Shown in pieces: positions 8,905-17,887 of a stretch of DNA of 64,000 nucleotides. The stretch lies in assembly GCA_005791165.1 (NCBI GenBank), contig SXXW01000034.1, forward strand, positions 25,833 to 89,832, read 5' to 3'. This DNA is from Cytophagaceae bacterium (GTDB lineage Bacteria > Bacteroidota > Bacteroidia > Cytophagales > Spirosomataceae). The position numbers and the translations under genes were made by a program. Each line of letters starts with the position of its first letter. Positions within the stretch are counted from its first letter, which is position 1. The notes below the pieces were generated by a model that worked only from the letters and a program-made list of their open reading frames with translations, searched no databases and was not told the origin of the DNA.

Positions 8905-11574
8905 TTATTTAATGAGTACAATTTTTCGACTAATTAATTTATCCCCGGTTTGAACCTGCAATAAATACGTCCCTTGCGCTAAAGCAGACAATTCCAATTC
9001 TTCCTTGAACAAGTCTCCAGTAACTTGATATTTTTTAGATAAAATCAGTTTACCCATCATATCTGAAAACGCAATATTTACTTCTTTCCCTTCATCCCCA
9101 AACAATGGCATTTGGATTAACAAGCGACCGGTCGTTGGGTTAGGGGAAACCTGTAAATCCCTGATTTTAGTACCAGGCTCGATAGCCAAAATCGGGTTGC
9201 TAATAGTACTGGCCCCTTGAATGTTTAAGTTGTCAATCCACCAACCCCAACCGTGAGCCCCTACATCTGCATGTAGTCTAAATCGGATAATGACTTGATC
9301 TCCCGGCTTAAATTTACCTGAGGCCAACATATCTATTTCGCGTTTTTTCAACAAAGATGGACTGCCAGTAGCGGTCGAATTACCATCTTTATCTGTCTTA
9401 GATTCCCAAGCCTTTTGCCAAATTGAATGGGCATTAGCATCCCAGCCATCGGTAAAATTAGACCATGTTTTACCCAAATCATTAGATCCTTGAACAATTA
9501 CATAGTCGAAAAAATTTCGATTCACCGAACCGTCCACATTAAAAAAAGCTTCCCCTAGTTCTCCAGGTTCTATTAAAGCTACTTCGTCAAAATAAATTTT
9601 GGCTGTATCAGACCTAATGATAATGGGTTTCAACAATATGGCATCGTTGTTAGTGAATTTATCAGTTCCTCCACCTCCATCATACGATTCCTCGACACCA
9701 TCTGTATAAGGATGGTCCGAATTTAAACTAGGTGAGATAAAGCCAGCGGGCTGACTAAATGTAAATCCTTTTAAATAAAATTCAGAAAAAGGTTGTTGGT
9801 CAAAATTATTTACATAGGATTTGGTTGATGCCAAAATATTGATAACCTTAAATTCATAAAATCCATTGATGGGTAAATTAACCACATTGGTGATTTTGGC
9901 CTTATCCTTAACCACAATTCTATATTTGATGACGTCGCCAGATTTTAAAGTACCCGCTAAAAAACTAAATGCAGTGGAATAGGAATAGGAATCGCCGACA
10001 AGCTTTTTAAATCCTTGCCCCTTTAATGCAGCGCCATTGATCGCATATTCCATGTAAATGGTATCTATTCCTATATTATCTTGGGCCAATAAAGTAGGCA
10101 AAGGAATAGTGGACTGAGAAGTAAATATATATTTAAGCGGATTTGAATACACGACGATTGGCTTAACCGTATCTACCCCTATGACAAATTCGTTGTAACT
10201 CCCAAATTTTGTACCTGCAATGACCGGGGCTTCGGCTGGTGAGGTGAATTTTTTGCCAGACAATTCGTTCGCAGTCCAATAATAGGACACTTTTCGATTG
10301 GCCGTCGACTTAGGTAAACTGAGCAAATAAGAATAGGTATTTGCACCCGTCTTTGTAAAACTAGTCACTGGAGTCGCTGACAATATACTTTTGTCAACAG
10401 AGTACATAAGCTTTAATGATTTCTCATCCCAAAGCGTATCCGAATAAACCTTCGCAGAAAAAAGCACTTGGTTTTCTTCCGTATCCCTAAGTTCAGGATC
10501 GATGATATTCGACGAATACCAACCCAAATCGTTAAATATACCCTTGACAATAGGGCCTAATTCGGCCGTGATTTCACCCCTCGCAATTTGAGGAGTCATC
10601 AATGCATTTAAATTTCCTGGAGGGTATGTGTTTTGATCCACATGATAGACACTGGAACCTTCAATATATCCCATAGGATTTGATGGATTTCTTTGAGTAG
10701 GTTTGGGGGCATAGAGCCGCGCCGATTCATTAGAATTATTCCTCAAAACAGCGTTTGATGTAAAAAATAAACTATCCGATATGATTTGCTTAAACAACTT
10801 ATTGGAATTCTTTTTATAGGTTAGCGTGTCGACAAGCTGCTTATTTTTACTATCAAAAATGAATTGATCAAATATACCTGGATACCCATAAGAGGCAGTA
10901 GCGAGACTTGTAGAATTAGATGTTACATCCGCTTGAATTTGTCCAATAAACCCAAGTCCGTGGCCCATCTCATGCAAAACCACTGAATATAAGTCAATCT
11001 GATTGTTTGTCGGCACCCCATTGGTCCCTATAAACCAATCAGGGAAGTCGGAATTAAAAGTGGCAACAATATCTGAATCCGTTCCATTTAAATTAGTGTG
11101 TGCCATTTTTTCAGCCAATGCGATGGGATACCAAGTGTTTAGTTTATTTGCCCCTACAAAATTTCTTACACTCGAATATGCCCCTGCGCTCCCTAATATG
11201 CCTGTAGCCAATGGACGCCATTTTACATAAATTCGAATAGGAACATCAGACTTTAAAAAATTAGCCCACGTAGTAGCTGCCTGCTCAAAAACCGACTTTA
11301 CATTTGCCGGTGGCGGTACTTCATAGGTAATAATAACCTCACTCGTGCTGACAGTAGGTATATTAGTAGCCAACGATTTCTTACTCGCATTTTCAAGGAT
11401 TTGGGCTAAGGTTTTGTCGTAATAACCGTCTGGAAGTTTTCGGATAATTCCCGATTTTTCAGGCGTATACTCCTCGATCATTTCGCCCGGCTTCATCTCC
11501 ATTTTTAATTTCTGCGCATTTAAGCCATTAATTAGACTAAAGACCAATAAAAAACCCAATAAAAAAACGCGCAT
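8905..11574 (-). CDS. Secreted zinc metalloprotease with T9SS type A sorting domain
   Basis: An 889-residue exported protein with a signal peptide (MRVFLLGFLLVFSLINGLNA, cleavage near residue 20). The protease part contains HEMGHGLGF with His201, Glu202 and His205, a zincin active site of HExxH type extended to HxxGF. I could not assign the third zinc ligand or MEROPS family. The middle part looks like beta-sandwich repeats. The last 80 or so residues (from VSPNPTTGRLLIQ to TGDKLISRKIVLIK) are a T9SS type A C-terminal sorting domain, so the protein is predicted to cross the outer membrane through the type IX system. This ties it to the PorW/SprE gene at 59.6 kb. Confidence 0.88.
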   Translation of the reverse strand: MRVFLLGFLLVFSLINGLNAQKLKMEMKPGEMIEEYTPEKSGIIRKLPDGYYDKTLAQILENASKKSLATNIPTVSTSEVIITYEVPPPANVKSVFEQAATTWANFLKSDVPIRIYVKWRPLATGILGSAGAYSSVRNFVGANKLNTWYPIALAEKMAHTNLNGTDSDIVATFNSDFPDWFIGTNGVPTNNQIDLYSVVLHEMGHGLGFIGQIQADVTSNSTSLATASYGYPGIFDQFIFDSKNKQLVDTLTYKKNSNKLFKQIISDSLFFTSNAVLRNNSNESARLYAPKPTQRNPSNPMGYIEGSSVYHVDQNTYPPGNLNALMTPQIARGEITAELGPIVKGIFNDLGWYSSNIIDPELRDTEENQVLFSAKVYSDTLWDEKSLKLMYSVDKSILSATPVTSFTKTGANTYSYLLSLPKSTANRKVSYYWTANELSGKKFTSPAEAPVIAGTKFGSYNEFVIGVDTVKPIVVYSNPLKYIFTSQSTIPLPTLLAQDNIGIDTIYMEYAINGAALKGQGFKKLVGDSYSYSTAFSFLAGTLKSGDVIKYRIVVKDKAKITNVVNLPINGFYEFKVINILASTKSYVNNFDQQPFSEFYLKGFTFSQPAGFISPSLNSDHPYTDGVEESYDGGGGTDKFTNNDAILLKPIIIRSDTAKIYFDEVALIEPGELGEAFFNVDGSVNRNFFDYVIVQGSNDLGKTWSNFTDGWDANAHSIWQKAWESKTDKDGNSTATGSPSLLKKREIDMLASGKFKPGDQVIIRFRLHADVGAHGWGWWIDNLNIQGASTISNPILAIEPGTKIRDLQVSPNPTTGRLLIQMPLFGDEGKEVNIAFSDMMGKLILSKKYQVTGDLFKEELELSALAQGTYLLQVQTGDKLISRKIVLIK

Positions 11575-11608
11575 TATCTATAATTTAATTTGTTAAAAAT
11601 AAAAAATC

Positions 11609-12250
11609 TTAAAACATTTTTTGAAATAAGTCAATAAAATTTGGACTCGTTATATGGGTGTGGGATAATTCCTGCGAAGAATGTGAAGTGGTCATGCCCA
11701 CCACCTTCATCCCACCAGATAAGCCTGCTTCAATTCCTTGAAGTGAATCCTCAATGACCCAACAATCTTCTGGACTTACATGCACTAATCCTGCAGCACG
11801 TACATAAATTTCTGGATCTGGCTTTCCCTTTGTCACTTCCGCCCCGCCAATCACCGCATCAAACTCAGCTCTTATACCTAAGCCATCTAAAATAAAGTCA
11901 ATATTTCCGGGTCCAGCTGAAGTACCCAAAGCCGTCTTTATTCCATTCGCTTTAAGTAACGCCAAAAAATCCATCAAACCTGGAGCCGGGCTTAAAAAAG
12001 GCTTATAAAAACCTCTGTAAATTTCTTCCTTTTCCTCTTCCATTTCGATGATCTCTTCTCTAGTGATTTCACGTTTTAGAAGCCATTCAAATGTGTCTTT
12101 GGAATTTAATCCATTGAGATCCTTATAAAAAATTTCTCGAGTTAAGTGAATGCCATGGCGATCACAATATAATAACCATGCATCTACATGATAAGGCAAA
12201 TTGTCTATCACCACCCCATCCATGTCAAACAATACAGCTCTTTGCCCCAT
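11609..12250 (-). CDS. HAD-family phosphatase, beta-phosphoglucomutase-like
   Basis: A 213-residue HAD protein (from the ATG at 12250). Motif I is VLFDMDGVVIDN with the nucleophile Asp9 and acid/base Asp11. A helical cap of the beta-PGM type follows, then motif II LGTSAG, the GKPDPEIY loop (motif III Lys) and motif IV WVIEDSLQGIEAG. Substrates are phosphorylated sugars or similar small molecules; the exact one is unknown. An earlier ATG at 12277 would overlap the upstream MBL gene by 23 bases; the start at 12250, 4 bases after the MBL stop, aligns better with the family. It is probably cotranscribed with that gene. Confidence 0.87.
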   Translation of the reverse strand: MGQRAVLFDMDGVVIDNLPYHVDAWLLYCDRHGIHLTREIFYKDLNGLNSKDTFEWLLKREITREEIIEMEEEKEEIYRGFYKPFLSPAPGLMDFLALLKANGIKTALGTSAGPGNIDFILDGLGIRAEFDAVIGGAEVTKGKPDPEIYVRAAGLVHVSPEDCWVIEDSLQGIEAGLSGGMKVVGMTTSHSSQELSHTHITSPNFIDLFQKMF

Positions 12251-12254
12251 CGAA

Positions 12255-13025
12255 TTAGATTGTAATTTTAAAACCATCTTGAGCTAAAAAAACATGATCG
12301 GGGAGCTCAGCTTGTACCTCGGCATGTAAACCCATCATGTGACTCAAATGGGTTATATAGGCCTTTTCAGGCTTAATTTTTTCAATCACATCCAACGCTT
12401 CCGATAAAGTAAAATGCGAAACGTGCGTTGTTTTTCGCAAAGCGTTAATCACTAAAATTTTTGAACCTTTTACTTTTTCTAATTCCTCGTCAGATATATA
12501 ATTAGCATCTGTGATGTAGGTAAAGTCTCCAAAACGAAAACCCAGAATATCGATAAAATAGTGGCGCACTTTAATGGGAATAATGGAAACGCCTTCTATT
12601 TCAAAGGGTTTGTTTTCAATGTAATGCACCTCGATTTCTGGAACACCCGGATATTTATTCTCATCAAAAGCGTAGGCAAATTCGCGTTTTAATTGGTCTA
12701 TCACATTTTTCTGCCCATACAAAGGAATTGACGATTTTTGTGCATAATTAAACCCGCGAATGTCATCCATACCCGCGGTGTGATCCTTGTGCTCATGGGT
12801 ATAAATCACCGCATCCACGTGCTTTATTTCTTCTCTAAGTATTTGTTGGCGAAAATCAGGACCTGTGTCAATGATAAAACTTTTGCCTTGGGTTTCTACA
12901 TGAATGGAAACTCTTAATCGTTTATCACGAGGGTCGTGTGACCTGCAGACTTCACAATCACAGGCTATCATCGGAATCCCCTGAGAAGTTCCCGTTCCTA
13001 AAAACGTCACTTGTATCGGGGACAT
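12255..13025 (-). CDS. MBL-fold metallohydrolase, PhnP-like phosphodiesterase
   Basis: A 256-residue metallo-beta-lactamase-fold protein. The dinuclear metal signature is YTHEHKDHTAG (His77, His79, Asp81, His82). FLGTGTSQGIPM at the N-terminus and the Cys pair CDCEVC (a structural zinc site) match the PhnP subgroup, which opens cyclic phosphodiesters such as 5-phosphoribosyl 1,2-cyclic phosphate. No other C-P lyase gene is nearby, so a more general phosphodiesterase role is as likely. It lies 4 bases after the receiver gene and 4 bases before the HAD gene, suggesting a three-gene operon. Confidence 0.87.
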   Translation of the reverse strand: MSPIQVTFLGTGTSQGIPMIACDCEVCRSHDPRDKRLRVSIHVETQGKSFIIDTGPDFRQQILREEIKHVDAVIYTHEHKDHTAGMDDIRGFNYAQKSSIPLYGQKNVIDQLKREFAYAFDENKYPGVPEIEVHYIENKPFEIEGVSIIPIKVRHYFIDILGFRFGDFTYITDANYISDEELEKVKGSKILVINALRKTTHVSHFTLSEALDVIEKIKPEKAYITHLSHMMGLHAEVQAELPDHVFLAQDGFKITI

Positions 13026-13029
13026 ACAA

Positions 13030-13398
13030 TTATTCCGTTAAGGCTTTCACTTGGGAAACTAATGCATCAAAATTTAAAGGCTTTGCAAGAAAATCGTTGA
13101 AGCCTGCCTCTTTAAATTCTGCCATTGAATAATTTCTTGCATTCCCAGTAATGGCAATCATCGGAATTTTTGATTTGTTTGCATCACCTAAAGCACGTAC
13201 TGCCTTTGCGCATTCCATTCCATCCATCACGGGCATGTTGATATCTAATAAAATGATATCAAAATCAGCTTTGGCTAATTCGTCTAAAACTTGTTGGCCA
13301 TTTTTCACAGCATGAATCTCAAAATTCTGAAATTCCAAAATCTTTTTAGCCAAATTTTGAATCACTGAACTATCTTCTGCAATCAATACTTTTTTCAT
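13030..13398 (-). CDS. Stand-alone response-regulator receiver protein
   Basis: A 122-residue CheY-like receiver with no output domain. The acidic pocket is Glu8-Asp9, the phospho-acceptor is Asp52 (IILLDINMPVMDG), the switch residue is Thr84 (IAITGNA) and the conserved Lys is Lys106 (FLAKPLN). It should be phosphorylated by a histidine kinase and act by protein-protein contact. No kinase gene is in the window. I use the ATG at 13398; a TTG at 13407 is in frame. The next gene starts 4 bases downstream. A terminator upstream isolates it from the DUF2911 gene. Confidence 0.9.
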   Translation of the reverse strand: MKKVLIAEDSSVIQNLAKKILEFQNFEIHAVKNGQQVLDELAKADFDIILLDINMPVMDGMECAKAVRALGDANKSKIPMIAITGNARNYSMAEFKEAGFNDFLAKPLNFDALVSQVKALTE

Positions 13399-13477
13399 AG
13401 AAACCAAATTTAAACGTGATATAAGCTTATTAGGGTAAAAATAGCCAATGAAACCTGCATTTCAAACCAAAAAAGCA

Positions 13478-13506
13478 TAAAAAAAGCGATTCCATGGGAA
13501 CCGCCT
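13478..13506 (-). terminator. Terminator after the DUF2911 gene
   Basis: On the minus strand an 8-bp stem (GCGGTTCC with GGAATCGC, one G-U pair, loop ATGG) is followed by seven T residues. It separates the DUF2911 gene from the receiver gene. Confidence 0.8.
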
Positions 13507-13526
13507 TTCTTTTATTTTCAAAACCC

Positions 13527-14036
13527 TTATTTCACGTAAAATGAAACAGAAGTCTTGTCCCAATCTAAGGTAACTTGGCCTGTCGCCGAAACCCCAATGG
13601 TAAATCTTTCCGTCATTTTATGCTCACTTGGCTTAGCCTGAACACGCAATACATCCTTTTCAGCTTTATAGGTATAAGCACCCCACATTTTAGCTTCCTT
13701 ATTGAAAATGATTGTCCAATCCGTTTCTCCCGGAATCGTAAATAAGGAATAAACACCTTTGGCTAATTTCTTACCTTGAACGGTCACATCGTTTGAGAAT
13801 TCAATGGTGGTGGACTCATTGGCCCCAGTTCTCCAAACTTCGCCATAAGGAACCAAAGCTTTCTGCGCTTTTGTTCCAAAAACTAACCTGCCCTTCACTG
13901 CAGGTTGTGCATATTTGATCATTACCTCAGTACTACCCACTTTTTGAATAACAACGGCTGGAGGAGAGGGAACTTGACTTTGTGCAAAAGCACCAAAGCT
14001 TACTAGACAAGTTAAAATTGCAAATAATTTTTTCAT
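13527..14036 (-). CDS. DUF2911 domain-containing exported protein
   Basis: A 169-residue protein with a clear signal peptide (MKKLFAILTCLVSFGAFAQ). The body carries the DUF2911 signature: IKYAQPAVKGR, then VPYGEVWRTGANE and YSLFTIPGETDWTIIFN. DUF2911 proteins are common and abundant in Bacteroidota; their function is unknown. It lies 21 bases after the DUF5916 gene on the same strand and is followed by a terminator, so the two probably form one unit. Confidence 0.88.
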   Translation of the reverse strand: MKKLFAILTCLVSFGAFAQSQVPSPPAVVIQKVGSTEVMIKYAQPAVKGRLVFGTKAQKALVPYGEVWRTGANESTTIEFSNDVTVQGKKLAKGVYSLFTIPGETDWTIIFNKEAKMWGAYTYKAEKDVLRVQAKPSEHKMTERFTIGVSATGQVTLDWDKTSVSFYVK

Positions 14037-14057
14037 GATTTCTGTTTAATATTTATT

Positions 14058-16289
14058 TTACAAATTAAGCCAATAATTTAATTTTAACACCAATGCGCGA
14101 TTACGAATTTGAAAAATTTCTGGAAAATAATTATCCGTATACACTAAGAATAAATCTGAAGCCGGCTTATATCGCCATTGTAAACGGGCATTTAGGTTGA
14201 CGTTCTTTGTTTGTTGGTTCAACTGAAAAAAGGTCGCAAAAAATAATTTATTGGAAAAGGTGATATCAATTTTGGGACGAACAATCCAAAATTGGGACGA
14301 AACATTTTTAGCCGCCATCGTGGCCGTACCCGGGACGTAAACATCCTGGATGTCATTATAATCTATGGCCACCGATACGCTACCATAAGGCTGAAAACGA
14401 TACCCAATATCCGTTGTAATTCCTGTACGCCAACCGTTTCCAAAGTACCCCCCAAATCTAGCAGTCGTCGAATAGGTCAATAATTTTATAGGAGAAGATT
14501 TATAAGAAAAATTAATGGCGTTCCATGCATGATCCGTTCCTTTTTTCAAAGCAGTATTCCCCATTCGAGTAGCATCAAAATCATATAAAAGTTTGACGTA
14601 ATCATACGATAGAAAAGTACCGAAACTTGATTGGTCTTTAAGCTTTCCCTCAATTGCCACGTAGGTTGTATTATCCGTTTTGACTCCTTGGTTATTCCAG
14701 TAATTCATGGACGTAGCCCTCAAAGTCATATAGAATAATTTAGATGATTTATTCTTAGGGTAAAATATTTTACCAAACTCAGGATTGATGTACGTATAAT
14801 TCACGCGGGGCACATATCCCACTTCTGGATTATAATTTGACCCTACCCATTGGTGTTTCCAACTAACAATCCAGTTATTATCTTGGTAGGCTAAAGAAGC
14901 GGCATGTGAAAAATTTTCGTCTTTATTTTGAGGTGTCAAGGAACCATAATAAAATATTTTACCGGTCCAGAAATTATTTGCAGACGCTAAATTATATTCC
15001 ACTCCAATGTTGCGATTGTATTCCAAAAAGCCATTTTGTCTTTGTAAATCTGTGTCAATAAACGATTGCTTATTGATCATAAAAACTCCCATGTTGGATC
15101 GTGCAAATAATTTACGCTGAAATGCCACCATCGAATAATTTTGAGTAGGAACTCCTTTGGCTTCTATTCGCTCGGATTGCACATTCAAAACTCCGATGCG
15201 CCAGTCGTTTGTCAACTTACCACTCAATCGGGCCCCGTAAGTAATAGGGGTTTGTTCATAAATACCTGTTTTGGGATTCAATGCTAGGCCTATTCTCCTC
15301 GAAAAAAATGGACGAATATTTTCCGTTCCAAAGCCATCAAACAAATCCGAATTCTCAATAAAAAACTGCCTTTTTTCAGGATAAAATAATTCAAAACGAT
15401 CCAAGTTTGTTTGTTGGCGATCCACATCCACCTGTGAAAAATCAGGATTTAACGTCATGTCTAAATTCATACTTGAACTTATGGAAACCTTAATGTCGCC
15501 CCCTATTTGATTTCTAAAAATCGCCGGATTCTTTGTCTCATAATTGGCCGATACTCCCGATAAAACATAAGGGATAACGGATATATTTTGCTTGGGCGTT
15601 GGCGGTGGCGTATCCCAAACCAATACCCCTGCATAGGCCAAAGAGGCCGTTGGGAATTGTCGGGGCACCGGAGCCCAGGCTGATTTTTCCTTGGCCTTTA
15701 AATCTAAACGCGAGAAATTTATCCCCCAGCGAGTCGAATTTCCTCGATAGCGAATGGATTTAAATGGTATGGCCGCTTCGAAGATCCATGACTTATTATT
15801 ATACGTTGTGGCTGATTCCCACTTATTATCCCAATTCAAATTCATCTTGGCCCCCTCCGACATTTGGCCATCCCACTGAGCTCCAGCGGCATTAGCTCCA
15901 AAAGAAAAACCTGTCGTTTTATCCTCAAACGTATCGATGAAAACTAAAAAGTTGTCATTGCTACCAAATGAAAAATCTCGCTTTAATGACTCGACGACAT
16001 AATTGGACTCCGATTGCAAAAAGCATTCTGCAGAAATATACAAATACTTATCATCGTAGGTCATTCGTACATCCGTCCTTAACTTAGAACATAAAGTATC
16101 AAAGGGATTAACCATCATAAAATCACTTACCGCAGCGGCAGAAAGCCATGCGGGCTCATCTAATTTTCCGTCAACCTTTAAATTTCCCTCTGACTGCTTG
16201 ATGTGCATTTTATAATTTTCATTTCGCTTTTGGCTAAAAGCGAAAAGGGGAATGCCTACTAAAAGCAATAAGTAAATATATTTTTGCAT
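14058..16289 (-). CDS. DUF5916/CBM9-like outer-membrane beta-barrel protein
   Basis: A 743-residue exported protein with signal peptide (MQKYIYLLLLVGIPLFAFSQ). Residues about 28-210 resemble the carbohydrate-binding family 9 fold (VDGKLDEPAWLSA, then YDDKYLYISAEC). The rest matches DUF5916, with PDFSQVDVDRQQTNLDRFEL and FYPEKRQFFIENSDLF followed by alternating beta strands. It ends in LKLNYWLNL, an aromatic-rich beta-barrel terminus. It is therefore predicted to sit in the outer membrane; its ligand is unknown. A good -7 box lies 22 bases upstream. Confidence 0.87.
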   Translation of the reverse strand: MQKYIYLLLLVGIPLFAFSQKRNENYKMHIKQSEGNLKVDGKLDEPAWLSAAAVSDFMMVNPFDTLCSKLRTDVRMTYDDKYLYISAECFLQSESNYVVESLKRDFSFGSNDNFLVFIDTFEDKTTGFSFGANAAGAQWDGQMSEGAKMNLNWDNKWESATTYNNKSWIFEAAIPFKSIRYRGNSTRWGINFSRLDLKAKEKSAWAPVPRQFPTASLAYAGVLVWDTPPPTPKQNISVIPYVLSGVSANYETKNPAIFRNQIGGDIKVSISSSMNLDMTLNPDFSQVDVDRQQTNLDRFELFYPEKRQFFIENSDLFDGFGTENIRPFFSRRIGLALNPKTGIYEQTPITYGARLSGKLTNDWRIGVLNVQSERIEAKGVPTQNYSMVAFQRKLFARSNMGVFMINKQSFIDTDLQRQNGFLEYNRNIGVEYNLASANNFWTGKIFYYGSLTPQNKDENFSHAASLAYQDNNWIVSWKHQWVGSNYNPEVGYVPRVNYTYINPEFGKIFYPKNKSSKLFYMTLRATSMNYWNNQGVKTDNTTYVAIEGKLKDQSSFGTFLSYDYVKLLYDFDATRMGNTALKKGTDHAWNAINFSYKSSPIKLLTYSTTARFGGYFGNGWRTGITTDIGYRFQPYGSVSVAIDYNDIQDVYVPGTATMAAKNVSSQFWIVRPKIDITFSNKLFFATFFQLNQQTKNVNLNARLQWRYKPASDLFLVYTDNYFPEIFQIRNRALVLKLNYWLNL

Positions 16290-16311
16290 AGCTTATTGTA
16301 TCCTTATCATA

Positions 16312-16319
16312 CAAAGGTA
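16312..16319 (-). promoter_or_regulatory. -7 box (TACCTTTG) before the DUF5916 gene
   Basis: An exact minus-strand TAnnTTTG match 22 bases before the ATG at 16289. No -33 element is obvious. Confidence 0.5.
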
Positions 16320-16414
16320 ATCTAATAATTGATAGGCTTTTCCTGAGTTATGGGGAGAAACAAAATAAAAAGAACATTTTTAAAAGAATGTAAAGAAAAT
16401 CCTTTTGCTTGTTT

Positions 16415-16422
16415 TATTTTTG
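16415..16422 (+). promoter_or_regulatory. -7 box (TATTTTTG) before yebC
   Basis: An exact TAnnTTTG match ending 21 bases before the yebC ATG at 16444. Confidence 0.45.
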
Positions 16423-16443
16423 CAATTCGAAATATATTAAACT

Positions 16444-17160
16444 ATGGGAAGAGCATTCGAGTTTAGAAAAGCAAGAAAATTTAAGCGTTGGGGACAAATG
16501 GCCAAAACCTTTACCAAAATTGGTAAAGATATTGTGATCGCAGTTAAAGCAGGTGGACCTGATCCGACAGCCAACTCTCGCTTACGTGCCATCATTCAAA
16601 ATGCGAAGGCTGTCAACATGCCTAAAGATAATGTAGAGCGAGCGATTAAGCGTGCCATTTCAAAAGACCAAGAAGATTATAAAGAAATCGTATATGAAGG
16701 ATATGCCTTACACGGCATCGCCATTTTAGTAGAAACAACCACAGACAACATCAACCGAACGGTGGCTAATATACGTTCTTCGTTCACTAAATGTGGAGGA
16801 AGCTTAGGAACACAGGGGATGTTGGATTTCATCTTTACTAGAAAATCAGTATTCAAAATTGCCGCTAAACCTGACATTGATTTAGAAGAATTAGAATTCG
16901 ACCTGATTGACTTAGGCGGCGATGAAGTTTTTTTAGATGAAGAAACGAATCAAATCAATATCTACGGCGAATTTACCGCCTTTGGTGCCATTCAAAAGTT
17001 CTTAGAAGAGAAAGGTTTTGAATTGATGGGAGCGGACTTTGAGCGTATTCCGAACGAAACCAAAGACCTAAGTGAAGACCAAATCGCAGATGTGGAAAAG
17101 TTAATTGAACGATTAGAAGAGGATGATGATATACAAAATGTATATCATAACATGACCTAA
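16444..17160 (+). CDS. yebC: YebC/PmpR (TACO1) family protein
   Basis: A 238-residue cytoplasmic protein with the family N-terminus (MGRAFEFRKARKFKRWGQMA), GGPDPTANSRLRAII and NMPKDNVERAIKRA. The middle contains YEGYALHGIAILVETTTDN. Members were described as DNA-binding regulators, and some help ribosomes translate polyproline stretches; both roles remain open here. Length is typical. It is transcribed alone and its stop is 1 base from the convergent NUDIX-like pseudogene. Confidence 0.95.
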   Translation: MGRAFEFRKARKFKRWGQMAKTFTKIGKDIVIAVKAGGPDPTANSRLRAIIQNAKAVNMPKDNVERAIKRAISKDQEDYKEIVYEGYALHGIAILVETTTDNINRTVANIRSSFTKCGGSLGTQGMLDFIFTRKSVFKIAAKPDIDLEELEFDLIDLGGDEVFLDEETNQINIYGEFTAFGAIQKFLEEKGFELMGADFERIPNETKDLSEDQIADVEKLIERLEEDDDIQNVYHNMT

Positions 17161-17161
17161 T

Positions 17162-17884
17162 TTACTGCAGATTGCCTTTTAGTCGATACAAATAAGGCGC
17201 CTTGTGTGCTCCACCCGAATATTTTTTCTCAATTCTTTCCAAGATATCCAAACTCAATATCTTACGCTGAAAGTTTGTTCGAACGATCGAAGTTCCTAAA
17301 ATAGTTTCATACACCTGCTGAATTTCAGACATGGTAAAGGTTTCAGGCAGTAGGCTAAAAGCTATTAATTTGGTATCCAGGCATTCCCTTAATTTGACCA
17401 AGGCCTTATCTACAATTTCATTGTGATCTAAAAATAACTTCTTAAAGTCAGTCACATCCTGCCACAAAAATTGATCAGAAATATCTCCTGGCGATACATT
17501 CACCTTGCTATAATCAACAATGGCTAAATATCCCAAGGTAATAAATCGACTTGAAATCCAATCCAAATCATCCGTAGTTCTAAGGATATCACTTTTGATT
17601 TTCTCAAATTCTAGTCTTGCATTTACGTTTCTTCCAAACTCTCCAAAACAGTAAAACTGCTCTAAAAAAATACCCGATAAGCCCGTTCGTTCATTCAAAA
17701 CCCTTTTTGCGGCATCATTTATACCTTCTTTAATCCCTACAACCCCGCCTGGCAGAGACCATACATCTTAATTCAAAAACTTTAAAGTCAAGTACTTAAG
17801 TTGGTTTTCATGAAAACAAAACAAAACACAATCCACCGAAATTCCGGGTAACCAATCTTTTGATGAGAACACAATATTATTCAT
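17162..17884 (-). pseudogene. NrtR/AraR-like NUDIX-domain transcriptional regulator, interrupted by an in-frame TAA
   Basis: From an ATG at 17884 the frame reads 38 codons of a NUDIX beta sheet, hits TAA at 17768-17770, then continues in the same frame without shift to a normal stop at 17162. The second part has WSLPGGVVGIKEG and RVLNERTGL. This is a Nudix box whose RE-xx-EE core is degenerate, typical of sugar- or NAD-responsive NUDIX regulators that bind rather than hydrolyse. A winged-helix-like C-terminal domain follows (residues about 160-240). A gene caller may start the surviving part at a TTG (17698), which lacks half the sensor domain. One substitution in CAA, AAA or GAA would explain the stop. 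Downstream end of the serine gene cluster. Confidence 0.8.
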
Positions 17885-17887
17885 AAA

